Shown: positions 7,207-15,311, counted from the stretch's first letter. The stretch: DNA of 27,109 nt from JAFHCF01 sp048497495 (GCA_048497495.1 JAFHCF010000194.1:1-27109); one strand, 5' to 3'. Numbers and translations are program-made. Notes: a model not told the origin generated them from the sequence alone.

Positions 7207-7553
7207 CCATGTCCGCACCATCAGCGGTTCGTGTCGCTCCGCGGGGTTCGAGCGTCGCGGCGGCGGTGTTCGCCGGCCTCGGGCTCGCCGCCCTGGCGGC
7301 TCTCGGCCACGCGGTGGTGGCGAGCGGCGCCGGCGACGGCCGCCGCGCCGAGGGACGGGCGTTGGTCGAGGCCCTCGGGCTCTCCGACCTCGCCCTCTTC
7401 ACCGAGGCGCGCTACACCCGCAACCCGTCGCTCGCCGACCTCCATTCGGCCTTCCAGGACGGTCCCCTCACCCTCGAGCATTTCCCCTCCGGATCGCTGG
7501 TGGCGCCGCCGCGCGATCTCGGGCGGGGCCGGCTCGAGACGCGGGAGGAGTGA
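7203..7553 (+). CDS. Small membrane-anchored protein of unknown function in the NosL-ABC cluster
   Basis: A 116-residue protein with one hydrophobic segment (about 17-41), followed by a soluble domain containing LFTEARYTRNPSLADLHSAF (65-84) and an LEHFPSGSLVAPP-type ending (about 91-103). By topology the soluble part would be periplasmic. There are no cysteines and only a few histidines, so it is not an obvious metal protein. I do not recognise a named domain, although the R-Y-T-R-N-P and H-F-P-x-G segments look strongly constrained. The start overlaps the nosL stop (ATGA), and the next gene (permease) begins 4 nt after its stop. A scaffold or accessory subunit of the ABC complex is a reasonable guess from this tight packing. 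Confidence 0.8.
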   Translation: MTMSAPSAVRVAPRGSSVAAAVFAGLGLAALAALGHAVVASGAGDGRRAEGRALVEALGLSDLALFTEARYTRNPSLADLHSAFQDGPLTLEHFPSGSLVAPPRDLGRGRLETREE

Positions 7554-7557
7554 GCCG

Positions 7558-8703
7558 ATGCGCGCCGCCTTCGAACGTCGCCGCCATCTCCTCGACTTCG
7601 CCGTCGCCTCGCTGGCGCGTCGGCCGGCGAAGAACATCGGGCTGATCGTCGTCTATGCCCTGGTGGTGTTCCTGCTCGCCTCGGTGATGCTGTTCGGCAC
7701 CGCCATTCGCCGCGAGGCGAGCGCCGTGCTGGACGGCGCCCCGGAGATCGCCGCGCAGGCGATGAAGATGGGGCGCCACGATCTGGTGCCGGCCGCCGAC
7801 GTCGCCGCGTTGAAGGGCCTGCGCGGGGTGCGTCGGGTCGAGCCGCGCCTGTGGGGCTATCTGTGGGACAGCGCCGGCGCGGCGAACTACACGCTGAAGG
7901 TTCCCGAGGCCTCCGACGAGGCGCACGAAGTCGCCAAGGGCGAGGCGATCGTCGGCGAGGGCGTGGCGCGGGCCCGCAAGCTCACCCCCGGCAAGGTGCT
8001 CTTCCTGGTGTCGCCGTCGGGCAAGTTCCTCAAGACCCGGGTCAAGGCGGTGTTGTCGGGGACGACGGCGCTGGTCTCCTCCGATCTGGTGCTGATCTCG
8101 GAGCCCGACTTCCGCGCCTTCTTCGAACTGCCGCCGGAGGTGTGGACCGACGTGGCGCTGAGCGTCGTCAATCCGCGCGAGGTGACGACGGTCGCCGAGA
8201 AGGCGTCGATCCGGTTGCCGGGGTATCGCTTCGTCACCCGCGCCGACATGATCCGTACCACCGAGGCGCTGTTCTCCTGGCGCGAGGGGCTGGCGCTGGC
8301 GTTGCTCGCCGGGGCGCTGGTGGCCTTCGCCATCCTCGCCTTCGACAAGGCCTCGGGGCTGTCGGCGGAGGAGCGGCGCGAGATCGGCATTCTCAAGGCG
8401 ATCGGCTGGGAGACCTCGGACGTCATCGTGATGAAACTGTGGGAAGGGCTGGTGATTTCGCTCGCCGCGTTCCTCCTCGGCTTCGTCGGCGCCTATGTCC
8501 ACGTCTTCTTCCTGTCGGCCGGGCTGTTCGAGCCGGTGTTGATGGGTTGGTCGACGCTCTATCCGCGCTTCGCCCTGACGCCGGAGATCGATGCCCTGCA
8601 ACTCGCGACGCTGGCGGTGTTGACGGTGGTGCCCTATGTCGCGGCGATCCAGGTGCCGATCTGGCGGACCGCCACCACCGACCCCGACGCGGTGATGCGG
8701 TGA
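7558..8703 (+). CDS. ABC transporter permease, FtsX/MacB-like
   Basis: A 381-residue membrane protein with the four-helix MacB/FtsX layout. TM1 is at 27-50, followed by a large periplasmic domain (about 51-240), TM2 at 243-263, a cytoplasmic coupling helix with EERREIGILKAIGWETSDV (271-289), TM3 at 295-320 and TM4 at 347-367. This type of protein usually performs mechanotransmission or lipoprotein/peptide export rather than classic solute import. Only one permease gene is present, so a homodimer is expected. ATG 7558 was chosen because the conserved helix starts soon after it; the same frame is open further upstream to 7231 but overlaps the previous gene. A role in remodelling or powering NosL-dependent metal transfer is inferred from context. 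Confidence 0.9.
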   Translation: MRAAFERRRHLLDFAVASLARRPAKNIGLIVVYALVVFLLASVMLFGTAIRREASAVLDGAPEIAAQAMKMGRHDLVPAADVAALKGLRGVRRVEPRLWGYLWDSAGAANYTLKVPEASDEAHEVAKGEAIVGEGVARARKLTPGKVLFLVSPSGKFLKTRVKAVLSGTTALVSSDLVLISEPDFRAFFELPPEVWTDVALSVVNPREVTTVAEKASIRLPGYRFVTRADMIRTTEALFSWREGLALALLAGALVAFAILAFDKASGLSAEERREIGILKAIGWETSDVIVMKLWEGLVISLAAFLLGFVGAYVHVFFLSAGLFEPVLMGWSTLYPRFALTPEIDALQLATLAVLTVVPYVAAIQVPIWRTATTDPDAVMR

Positions 8704-8713
8704 GGATCCGGCC

Positions 8714-9394
8714 ATGATCGAACTCTTCGGCGTCACCAAGGTCTACGACCAGGACAAGCCGACCCGGGTCGATGCCGTCGCCGGTGTCGACCTGGCGATC
8801 GACGACGGGCGCATCACCGTGCTCGCCGGTCCCTCCGGCTCGGGCAAGACGACGCTGCTCACCCTGATCGGCTGTCTGGCGCGGCCGACCAGCGGGCGCA
8901 TCCGCATCGACGGCGAACTCGTCTCCGGCCTGCCCGAGCGCTTCCTCACCCAGGTTCGCCGCCGCACCTTCGGCTTCGTCTTCCAGCGGTTCAATCTGAT
9001 CCGCGGTCTCGACGCGTTGGAGAACGTCATGCTGCCGGCCTATCCGACCGGCATCGCCCACGGGACCCTGCGCGATCGGGCGATCGAGCTGCTCACCCAT
9101 TTCGGTCTGGCGGAGCGGGCGCGGGCACCGGTCGAGACCCTGTCGGGGGGCGAGGCGCAGCGGGTGGCGATCGCTCGCGCCCTGATCAACGATCCGGCGG
9201 TGGTGATCGCCGACGAGCCGACCGCCAGCCTCGACGGCGAGCGGGTGGCGCAGTTCCTCGACATCGCCGCCGGGCTGAAGGCTTCGGGCAAGACGGTGCT
9301 GATCACCAGCCACGACCCGCGCATCACCCGGGCGGCGATGGTCGACCGGCTGGTCGCCATGGCCGACGGGCGCATCGTCGAGGCGGCGTCATGA
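8714..9394 (+). CDS. ABC transporter ATP-binding protein, LolD/MacB type
   Basis: A 226-residue ATPase with Walker A GPSGSGKTT (39-47), Q-loop FQRFNLI (90-96), signature LSGGEAQRVAIARAL (143-157), Walker B VVIADEPTAS (163-172) and the H-loop His200 (TSHD). The short length and the signature sequence match the LolD/FtsE/MacB group that pairs with FtsX-like permeases, such as the one encoded 10 nt upstream. The stop overlaps the start of the next membrane protein gene by 4 nt. It should form the cytoplasmic motor of the NosL-linked complex. Nothing in the sequence identifies the substrate. Confidence 0.93.
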   Translation: MIELFGVTKVYDQDKPTRVDAVAGVDLAIDDGRITVLAGPSGSGKTTLLTLIGCLARPTSGRIRIDGELVSGLPERFLTQVRRRTFGFVFQRFNLIRGLDALENVMLPAYPTGIAHGTLRDRAIELLTHFGLAERARAPVETLSGGEAQRVAIARALINDPAVVIADEPTASLDGERVAQFLDIAAGLKASGKTVLITSHDPRITRAAMVDRLVAMADGRIVEAAS

Positions 9395-10389
9395 TCTTCC
9401 ACCCGCCGATCCTGGCGTTGCTCGGCGCCTCCGGCCTCGCCGCCGTGGTGCTCGTGGCGGCGGCGCTCTTCGCGCTCAGGCTGGTGCGGCAATGGGATCT
9501 CGCCGACGGTTCGGAGCGGCAGATCGGGCTCGAGCGGACGACCTATCTGGTTTCCACCGTGGTCGCCTTCGTCCTGGTGGTCGAGGCGGTGACGCTGATG
9601 CTCTTCGCCTTCAACGCCGACCGCATGGCGGCGCTGTTCGTCGGCGCCATGTGCGCGGTCGGCACGCTCAACGCCAGCGTCTGGGGCTTTCCGACGCTGT
9701 GGGCGAAGATCGCGGTGTTCTTCGCGGCGACCGTCTGGCTGGTGATCGATCATCTCGACAATCGTGGCCGCGACTATCCGCTGATCCGGATCAAATACGT
9801 GGCGATCCTGGCGCTGGCGCCGTTGGTCCTGACGGAAGCCGGGTTGCAGCTCGCCTATTTCCTCGATCTGAAGGCCGACACCATCACCTCGTGCTGCGGG
9901 CGCCTCTTCGGCGAGGCGAGCAGCGGGGCGGGCGGCGAACTCGCGGCGCTCGATCCGAAGGTGGCGCTGATCCTGCTATTCGGCGGGTCGGCGGTGGTCG
10001 GCGTCTTAGGACTGGCGGCGATGCGGTGGCGCCTCGTCCAGGCGCTCTTCGGGGTGGCGAGCGCCGTGATGTTCGCGGTGGCGATCGCGGCGATCGTCTC
10101 GGTGATCGGGCCCTACGTCTACGAGCTGCCGCACCACCACTGCCCGTTCTGCCTCCTGAAGCGCGAGTACGATCACTTCGGCTTCGCGCTCTACCTGCCG
10201 CTCTTCATCGCCACCGGTGCCGGGCTCGCCGCCGGCACGCTGGCGTTGCTGCCGCGCCGGGCGAGCCTCGCCGAGATCCAACCGGCGATCGAACGGCGGC
10301 TGATCCGCGTCTCGCTCGCCGGCTTCGCCGGCTTCGGACTGCTGTGCCTGTGGGCGATCGCCCGGTCCGGTCTGGTGCTCTTTCCCTGA
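9391..10389 (+). CDS. Polytopic membrane protein with CC and HHHCPFC motifs, function unknown
   Basis: A 332-residue protein with about eight hydrophobic segments: roughly 8-31, 50-74, 80-92, 104-121, 135-158, 190-212, 218-242, 262-287 and 306-326, not all certain. Cysteines are few and placed at membrane edges: Cys88 (GAMCAVGTLN), Cys168-Cys169 (ITSCCGRLFG) and Cys251/Cys254 in HHHCPFCLLKREYDH (248-262). A C-x-x-C at a helix boundary recalls quinone-linked disulfide enzymes of the DsbB/VKOR kind. The histidines beside it would equally suit copper or heme binding. I cannot assign a named family. Its ATG overlaps the ABC ATPase stop, so it belongs to the same transcript. It ends just before a convergent operon, separated by a palindromic element. 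Confidence 0.87.
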   Translation: MIFHPPILALLGASGLAAVVLVAAALFALRLVRQWDLADGSERQIGLERTTYLVSTVVAFVLVVEAVTLMLFAFNADRMAALFVGAMCAVGTLNASVWGFPTLWAKIAVFFAATVWLVIDHLDNRGRDYPLIRIKYVAILALAPLVLTEAGLQLAYFLDLKADTITSCCGRLFGEASSGAGGELAALDPKVALILLFGGSAVVGVLGLAAMRWRLVQALFGVASAVMFAVAIAAIVSVIGPYVYELPHHHCPFCLLKREYDHFGFALYLPLFIATGAGLAAGTLALLPRRASLAEIQPAIERRLIRVSLAGFAGFGLLCLWAIARSGLVLFP

Positions 10390-10404
10390 TCGGCCCGGCG
10401 AAAT

Positions 10405-10459
10405 CTGGAGCAAGTTCTCATCGACCGAACTGATTCAGTCCGGTCGGAACATGCTCTAG
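10405..10459. repeat. RIME-like imperfect palindrome between convergent operons
   Basis: The left arm runs CTGGAGCAAGTTC..CGACCGAACTGA and the right arm is its near reverse complement, TCAGTCCGGTCG..GAACATGCTCTAG, giving a long, slightly bulged stem. The GAGCATGTTC...CGACCGGACTGA composition resembles repetitive intergenic palindromes of Rhizobiales genomes. It lies between convergent gene ends and its edge overlaps the livF stop codon (10456-10458), so it could act as a bidirectional terminator or 3'-end stabiliser. Confidence 0.7.
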
Positions 10460-11160
10460 TGCCCGACGGCGAGGTGTTTCTCGAGCCGGGCGGGGTCGTC
10501 GATCAGGTCGCGGCTCGACGCCTGCAGGACGATGGCGCCGCGTTCCAACACGATGGCCTGGTCAGTGACGGCGAGCACCTTGCGCGGCTGCTGCTCGACC
10601 AGGATGGCGGTGAGACCTTCCTCGCGGACGATGCGGCGGAAGGCGGCGAGGAGTTCCTCGACGATGATCGGGGCGAGGCCCTCGAGCGGCTCGTCGAGGA
10701 GGATCAGCCTGGGGTTCAGCGCCAGGGCGCGGGCCACCGCCAACATCTGCTGTTCGCCGCCGGAGAGCTGGTTGCCCATGTTGGCGCGGCGTTCCTCGAG
10801 GCGGGGGAACATGTCGTAGACGCGCCTGAGCGTCCAGGGCCCGGGCCGGGCGATGGCGGTGAGGTTCTCCTCGACCGTCAGCGACTTGAAGATGTTGCGC
10901 TCCTGCGGCACCCAACCGATGCCGGCGGCGGCGCGCTTTTCCGGCGCCATGGTCGAGATGTCGCGGCCGGCGAGGCGGATGGTGCCGGAGAAGCGGTGGG
11001 TGACGCCGACCAGGCTGTCGATCAGGGTGGTCTTGCCCATGCCGTTGCGGCCGAGCAGCGCCAGTGCCTCGCCCTCGCGCAGCGAGAAGGACAGGCCGGA
11101 GAGCACCACGGCCTCACCGTAGCCGGCGACGAGGCCCTCGACCTCGAGAAGGTTGGTCAT
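10456..11160 (-). CDS. livF: Branched-chain-type ABC importer ATPase LivF
   Basis: A 234-residue HAAT-family ATPase. Walker A is GRNGMGKTT (37-45), with the Met typical of LivF. The signature is LSGGEQQMLAVARAL and Walker B is LILLDEPLEGLAP, the extended P-L-E-G-L-A-P form seen in LivF. A C-terminal VEQQ stretch replaces the usual H-loop histidine region, as in other LivF proteins. It pairs with LivG on the LivHM channel. It is the last gene of the minus-strand aromatic operon, 26 nt after livG. Because this operon starts with ring-fission genes, the transported compound is more likely an aromatic or dicarboxylic acid than leucine. Confidence 0.93.
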   Translation of the reverse strand: MTNLLEVEGLVAGYGEAVVLSGLSFSLREGEALALLGRNGMGKTTLIDSLVGVTHRFSGTIRLAGRDISTMAPEKRAAAGIGWVPQERNIFKSLTVEENLTAIARPGPWTLRRVYDMFPRLEERRANMGNQLSGGEQQMLAVARALALNPRLILLDEPLEGLAPIIVEELLAAFRRIVREEGLTAILVEQQPRKVLAVTDQAIVLERGAIVLQASSRDLIDDPARLEKHLAVGH

Positions 11161-11186
11161 GCCGTGCTTTCCTTATCCCCGGGAAC

Positions 11187-11936
11187 TCAATCGTCACCTT
11201 CGCCGAGATAGACGGCCTTGACCCGCGGGTCGGCCTTGATCTCGTCGACGGTGCCCTCGGTCAGAACCGCGCCGGCGACCAGGACGCTGATGCGTTTGGC
11301 GAAGCGGAAGACCAGATCCATGTCGTGTTCGATGAGGACGACGGTGACGTCGGCCGGCAGGTCGGCGACCGCCGCCAGGATCTCGTCACGCTCGCCCTCG
11401 GGCACGCCGGCCGCCGGCTCGTCGAGCAGGAGGACGCGTGGCTTGGTGGCCAACGCCACGGCGATCTCGAGCAGGCGCTGCTTGCCGTAGGGCAGGAAGC
11501 GGGTCTGCTCGGTCATCCGGTCGGTGAGATCGAAGCGGTCGAGCACCTCGACCAGTTCGTCGAGCACGGCGCCCCGGGTGCCGACCCGGCGCCACCAGTC
11601 GCCGCCGCGCCCGCGATGCTCGGAGACGGCGAGCGCCACGGTCTCGATCGGGGTCAGGTCGGGGAAGAGCTGATTGATCTGGAAGGTGCGGGTGAGGCCG
11701 CGCCCGACCCGCGCCTCGACGCCGAGGGCGCCGATGTCGCGGCCTTCCAGCAGGATTTCGCCACTCGACGGCGGGATGACGCCGGTGAGCAGGTTGATCA
11801 GGGTGGTCTTGCCGGCGCCGTTGGGGCCGATCAGGGCATGGCGGGCGCCCTTCTCCAGCTTCAGCGACACGTCGTTGGTGGCGATCAGGCCGCCGAAGGT
11901 CTTGATCAGGCCACGGGTCTCGAGCGCCAGGGTCAT
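11187..11936 (-). CDS. livG: Branched-chain-type ABC importer ATPase LivG
   Basis: A 249-residue ATPase with Walker A GPNGAGKTT (37-45), the LivG-type stretch LTRTFQINQLFPDLTPIE after it, and Walker B VLLLDEPAAGVPEGE followed by VVLIEHDMDLVF containing the H-loop histidine. The signature motif, normally LSGG-Q, is degenerate here: LPYGKQRLLEIAVALA. LivG proteins usually have L-(S/P)-(Y/H)-G-x-Q/K-R, so this is within family range. It forms the heterodimeric motor with LivF. The start codon overlaps the livM stop (ATGA), and the next gene livF follows after 26 nt. Confidence 0.93.
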   Translation of the reverse strand: MTLALETRGLIKTFGGLIATNDVSLKLEKGARHALIGPNGAGKTTLINLLTGVIPPSSGEILLEGRDIGALGVEARVGRGLTRTFQINQLFPDLTPIETVALAVSEHRGRGGDWWRRVGTRGAVLDELVEVLDRFDLTDRMTEQTRFLPYGKQRLLEIAVALATKPRVLLLDEPAAGVPEGERDEILAAVADLPADVTVVLIEHDMDLVFRFAKRISVLVAGAVLTEGTVDEIKADPRVKAVYLGEGDD

Positions 11937-12967
11937 CGGCCCGTCTCCTTCGAACGAGGACCGGGCAGGACGCGGGCGACGAGATCGCGCGCCGTGGTCT
12001 CCAACCGATCACGACCGACCAACATCAGCGCGACGAGGCCCAGACCTATCCAGAATTGCCAATATTGCGGGGTGATCGAGGAGAGGCCGTCCTGGGCCAT
12101 GCGGAAAATGATGGCGCCGAGAATGCCGCCGTAGAGCCGGCCGGTGCCGCCGATGACCAGGACCAGCATGACCTCGGCGGAGCGGTGGAACTCGAGCACG
12201 TCGAGGGAGGCGAAGCCCGAGGTCTCGGCGAGCAGGGCGCCGGCGATGCCGGCGATCGCCGCCGAGAGGGTATAGGCCGCAACCAGGCGACGGGAGACCG
12301 GAATGCCGATGGCGCGGGCGCGCAGCGGATTGTCGCGGATCGCCCTCAGCGCATGGCCGAAGGGCGAGTGGACGAGGACGCGCAGGCCGAGGACGACGAC
12401 GAACAGCACCGAGAGCGCATAGACATAGGCGGTGGTGCCGTAGAGATCGAAATCGAAGCGGCCGAGGATCGGCCCGACCACCATGCCCTGGAGGCCGTCG
12501 GCGCCGCCGGTCAGCCAGTCGAGTTTGTTGGCGGTCTCGTAGAGCAGCGAGGCGATGCCGAGGGTGATCATCAGACGGGTCAGGTCGGAGCCGCGCAACA
12601 CCAGGAAGGAGGTGACGAAACCGACGATCCCGGCCACCACCGCGGCGGCGGCGAGCCCGAGCAGCGGGTCGCCGAACTCGTTGCGGGCGAGGATGCCGAC
12701 GGTGTAGGCGCCGAGGCCGAAGAAGGCCGCATGACCGAGACTGACGATGCCGGCATAGCCGAGGATGAGATCGAGCGAGACGGCGAAGAGCGCCAGGATG
12801 GCGATCTCGGCGAAGAGCAGGTGGTTGGAGCGCAAGACGAAGGCGAGGCCGAAGGCGGCGATCCAGAAGGCGATCTCCAGCGGCTTCCAGCGAGCCTCGT
12901 CGGCGAGGAAGCGGCGGGCGCGTTCCACGGATGCGGCGGTGGTGATCCCGGCGACGGTGTCGTTCAT
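11933..12967 (-). CDS. livM: Branched-chain-type ABC importer permease LivM
   Basis: A 344-residue polytopic permease. The first helices follow a cytoplasmic N-terminus (about 1-30), and the family core ILGYAGIVSLGHAAFFGLGAY (about 89-109) is the GY-x-G-x-x-S-x-GHAAFFGLGAY signature of LivM. Later, FGHALRAIRDNPLRARAIGI (about 208-227) is the conserved cytoplasmic loop that contacts the ATPases. The C-terminus is a basic tail. It forms the channel with LivH, whose stop lies 10 nt upstream of its ATG region, and overlaps livG by 4 nt. The substrate is inferred to be aromatic from the operon. Confidence 0.93.
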   Translation of the reverse strand: MNDTVAGITTAASVERARRFLADEARWKPLEIAFWIAAFGLAFVLRSNHLLFAEIAILALFAVSLDLILGYAGIVSLGHAAFFGLGAYTVGILARNEFGDPLLGLAAAAVVAGIVGFVTSFLVLRGSDLTRLMITLGIASLLYETANKLDWLTGGADGLQGMVVGPILGRFDFDLYGTTAYVYALSVLFVVVLGLRVLVHSPFGHALRAIRDNPLRARAIGIPVSRRLVAAYTLSAAIAGIAGALLAETSGFASLDVLEFHRSAEVMLVLVIGGTGRLYGGILGAIIFRMAQDGLSSITPQYWQFWIGLGLVALMLVGRDRLETTARDLVARVLPGPRSKETGR

Positions 12968-12977
12968 GTCGGCCTCC

Positions 12978-13835
12978 TCATCGTCCGGGGCGGGCGAAGA
13001 GCCCGTTCGGTCGGGCGATCAGCACCGCGATCATCAAGGCGTAGATGACGAAGGAGCCGAGTTCGGGGATGAAATACTTGCCGCCGACGTCGGCGACGCC
13101 GAGCAACAGGGCCGCGACGAAGGGGCCGACGATCGACGAGGTGCCGCCGACGGTGACGACGATCAGGAAGAAGATCATGTATTTGACCGGGAAGGACGGG
13201 TCGAGGCCGAGGATCTCGGCGCCGAGCGCGCCGCCGAGACCGGCGAGACCGGAGCCGACGGCGAAGGTCAGGGCGAAGATCGTCTGCACGCCGATGCCGA
13301 GACCGCGGGCGACGCGCTGGTCGTCGACGGCGGCGCGCAGGCGGCTGCCGAAGCGGGTGCGCGACAGGATCAGTTGCAGGACGACGGCGAGGATGCCGCA
13401 GACCACCAGGAGGAACAGCCGGTAGCGACCGATGCCGACGCCCCAGAGGTCGAAGCGTCCCTTCAGGGCCTCGGGCAGCAGGACGTTCTGCGGGCTCGAG
13501 CCCATGAACCAGTTCATGCCGGCCATCGCCATGAAGACGATGCCGATCGAGAACAGCACCTGATCGAGATGCGGCCGGCCGTAGAGGTGGACGTAGAGGG
13601 TGCGCTCCAGAACCAGGCCGATCGCCGTGGTGATCAGGAAGGCGAGCGGCAGGGTGGCGAGGAAGGGCACGTCGAAGCGCTGCATGGCGATGACGGTGAC
13701 GTAGCCGCCGGTCATGGCGAAGGCGCCATGGGCGAGATTGACGAAGTTCATCAGGCCGAGAGTCACCGCGAGCCCGCAGGCCAGCACGAAGAGCAACATG
13801 CCCGTCGATATGCCGTCGAAGAGAATGGTCAGCAT
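12978..13835 (-). CDS. livH: Branched-chain-type ABC importer permease LivH
   Basis: A 285-residue permease beginning MLTILFDGISTGMLLFVLA. The LivH signature GLMNFVNLAHGAFAMTGGYV (about 33-52) follows. The cytoplasmic coupling loop TRFGSRLRAAVDDQRVARGLGI is present, and the C-terminus is the normal VLIARPNGLFARPGR. ATG 13835 was chosen over the open frame to 14036 because the upstream part is Arg-rich with no homology-like pattern, while the chosen start gives the standard LivH N-terminus. The gap to livK upstream is 131 nt with a GC-rich stem-loop, which may lower expression of the permease genes relative to the binding protein. Confidence 0.92.
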   Translation of the reverse strand: MLTILFDGISTGMLLFVLACGLAVTLGLMNFVNLAHGAFAMTGGYVTVIAMQRFDVPFLATLPLAFLITTAIGLVLERTLYVHLYGRPHLDQVLFSIGIVFMAMAGMNWFMGSSPQNVLLPEALKGRFDLWGVGIGRYRLFLLVVCGILAVVLQLILSRTRFGSRLRAAVDDQRVARGLGIGVQTIFALTFAVGSGLAGLGGALGAEILGLDPSFPVKYMIFFLIVVTVGGTSSIVGPFVAALLLGVADVGGKYFIPELGSFVIYALMIAVLIARPNGLFARPGR

Positions 13836-13930
13836 GCCGGTTCCCGAGAGTTGGAGGTCACGATCACCGGCCCGGAGCCGGGTCGGCGATCGGCGCCGGA
13901 GGCGCGGCGCGTCTCCCGCGAGGGAAGACC

Positions 13931-13955
13931 GGCGATCGGGCGCACGCCCGACCGC
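13931..13955. other. GC-rich stem-loop between livK and livH
   Basis: GGCGATCGGGCG and CGCCCGACCGCC (13931-13955, one A/C mismatch, 2-nt loop) form a tight hairpin just downstream of the livK stop on the transcribed minus strand. No T-run follows. Such hairpins after binding-protein genes usually protect the upstream mRNA and reduce readthrough into permease genes. Confidence 0.55.
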
Positions 13956-13966
13956 CGCGTCGCCGC

Positions 13967-15166
13967 TCACTTCTTCATCTTGGCGGCCTTGACCGGGTCC
14001 TTGACGTTCTCGAAGGTCGAGGTCTCGATGTTCCACAGGTGGCCATCGACCTTCTCGACCTTGCGGACGTAGATGTTCTGGATCACGTCGCGGGTCGCCG
14101 GGTCGATCGACATCGGGCCGCGCGGGCTGACCCAGGCCATGCCCTTCATCGCCTCGAGCAGCTTGGTGCCGTCGGCGTCGCCCTTGGTCTTCTCCAGCGC
14201 CTTGTAGATCAGCGCCATGCCGTCATAGCCGCCGACGGCCATGAAGTTCGGGCGCTGGCCCGGGTTGGCCTTCTGATAGGCGGCGACGAAGGCCTTGTTT
14301 TCCGGCGAGGGGTGGGCGGCGGAATAGTGGTGGGTCGAGACCAGCCCGATCACCACGTCGCCCATGCCGTCGAGCTGGTCGTCGTCCGGCAGGTCGCCGG
14401 TGCCGAACAGCGTGATGCCGGACTTGTCGAGACCGCGCTCGACGAACTGCTTGACCACCAGCGCGCCGAAGCCCGACGGCACGAAGACGAAGACCGCATC
14501 CGGCTTGTCGTCGGCGACGCGCTGCAGGAAGGGGGCGAAGTCGGGGTTCTTCAAGGGCACGCGCAGGGCGGCGGAGACGGTGCCGCCGTTCTGGGTGAAC
14601 TGGGCGCCGAAGGCCTTCTCGGCGTCGATGCCGGGGCCGTAGTCGGAGACCAGCGTCACCACCTTCTTCCAGCCGTTCTTGGTGGCGAGATCGGCTGCCG
14701 GCACGGTCGCCTGCGGCAGGGTGAAGGAGGTGCGGACGATATAGGGCGAGGCCTCGGTGATGATCGCGGTGGCCGCGGCCATGACGATCTGCGGCACCTT
14801 GGCCTGATTGGAGATCGGCGCGGTGGCGAGCGCCAGCGGCGTCAGACCGAAGCCGGCGAGAACCGCGACGTGATCGTTGACCACCAGTTCCTGGGCGAGA
14901 CGCTTGGTCACGTCGGCGACGCCGGTGTCGTCCTTGAGGATCACCTCGACCTTCTTGCCGGCGACGGTCGACCCGTTCATCTCCTGGTAGAGCTTGACCG
15001 CGGCGCTGATCTGCCGGCCGGTCGAGGCGGAGGGTCCGGTCATCGGCAGGATCAGCCCGACCTTGACGGTGTCCTCGGCCAGGGCCGAGAGGGGGGTGAG
15101 CAGCGCCAGCGCCGCAACCGAGAGGCTGGTCAGCGCGCGACGGCGCGTGGTTCCGGAAATCGTCAT
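13967..15166 (-). CDS. ABC importer periplasmic substrate-binding protein (LivK-like, probable aromatic acid ligand)
   Basis: A 399-residue type I periplasmic binding protein of the branched-chain amino acid/aromatic group. The signal peptide (1-30) starts TTRRRALTSL and ends LSALA, with some Tat-like character. The mature protein starts EDTVKVGLILPMTGPSASTG, the standard first strand and ligand loop. SYGPG-like and GYDGMALIYKAL segments mark the second lobe. GGGAGAAGAG upstream of the ATG is a strong ribosome site. It follows ligB1 after 145 nt and precedes livH, so it is made with ring-fission enzymes. The ligand could be protocatechuate, gallate, 4-hydroxybenzoate or a related acid; the sequence alone cannot decide. 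Confidence 0.9.
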   Translation of the reverse strand: MTISGTTRRRALTSLSVAALALLTPLSALAEDTVKVGLILPMTGPSASTGRQISAAVKLYQEMNGSTVAGKKVEVILKDDTGVADVTKRLAQELVVNDHVAVLAGFGLTPLALATAPISNQAKVPQIVMAAATAIITEASPYIVRTSFTLPQATVPAADLATKNGWKKVVTLVSDYGPGIDAEKAFGAQFTQNGGTVSAALRVPLKNPDFAPFLQRVADDKPDAVFVFVPSGFGALVVKQFVERGLDKSGITLFGTGDLPDDDQLDGMGDVVIGLVSTHHYSAAHPSPENKAFVAAYQKANPGQRPNFMAVGGYDGMALIYKALEKTKGDADGTKLLEAMKGMAWVSPRGPMSIDPATRDVIQNIYVRKVEKVDGHLWNIETSTFENVKDPVKAAKMKK

Positions 15167-15223
15167 GTCTCTTCTCCCTGAGGTTTTGGTGGGATCCCTC
15201 GATGGGGGCCCCTCTTGGTCTTG

Positions 15224-15250
15224 CCGGTCGGGAGGCGGGCCCCCGACCGG
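15224..15250. other. Intergenic stem-loop between ligB1 and the binding-protein gene
   Basis: CCGGTCGGG (15224-15232) pairs perfectly with CCCGACCGG (15242-15250) around a 9-nt GC-rich loop. It sits in the 145-nt gap between the ring-fission and transport halves of the minus-strand operon. No T-run follows, so it is probably a stability or attenuation element. The rest of the gap shows nothing I recognise. Confidence 0.55.
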
Positions 15251-15311
15251 ATCGTCGCATCGTCGAACTTCATCTCCGCCGCCCGATGTGGCGGACGGAT
15301 GGCGGTTTCGA

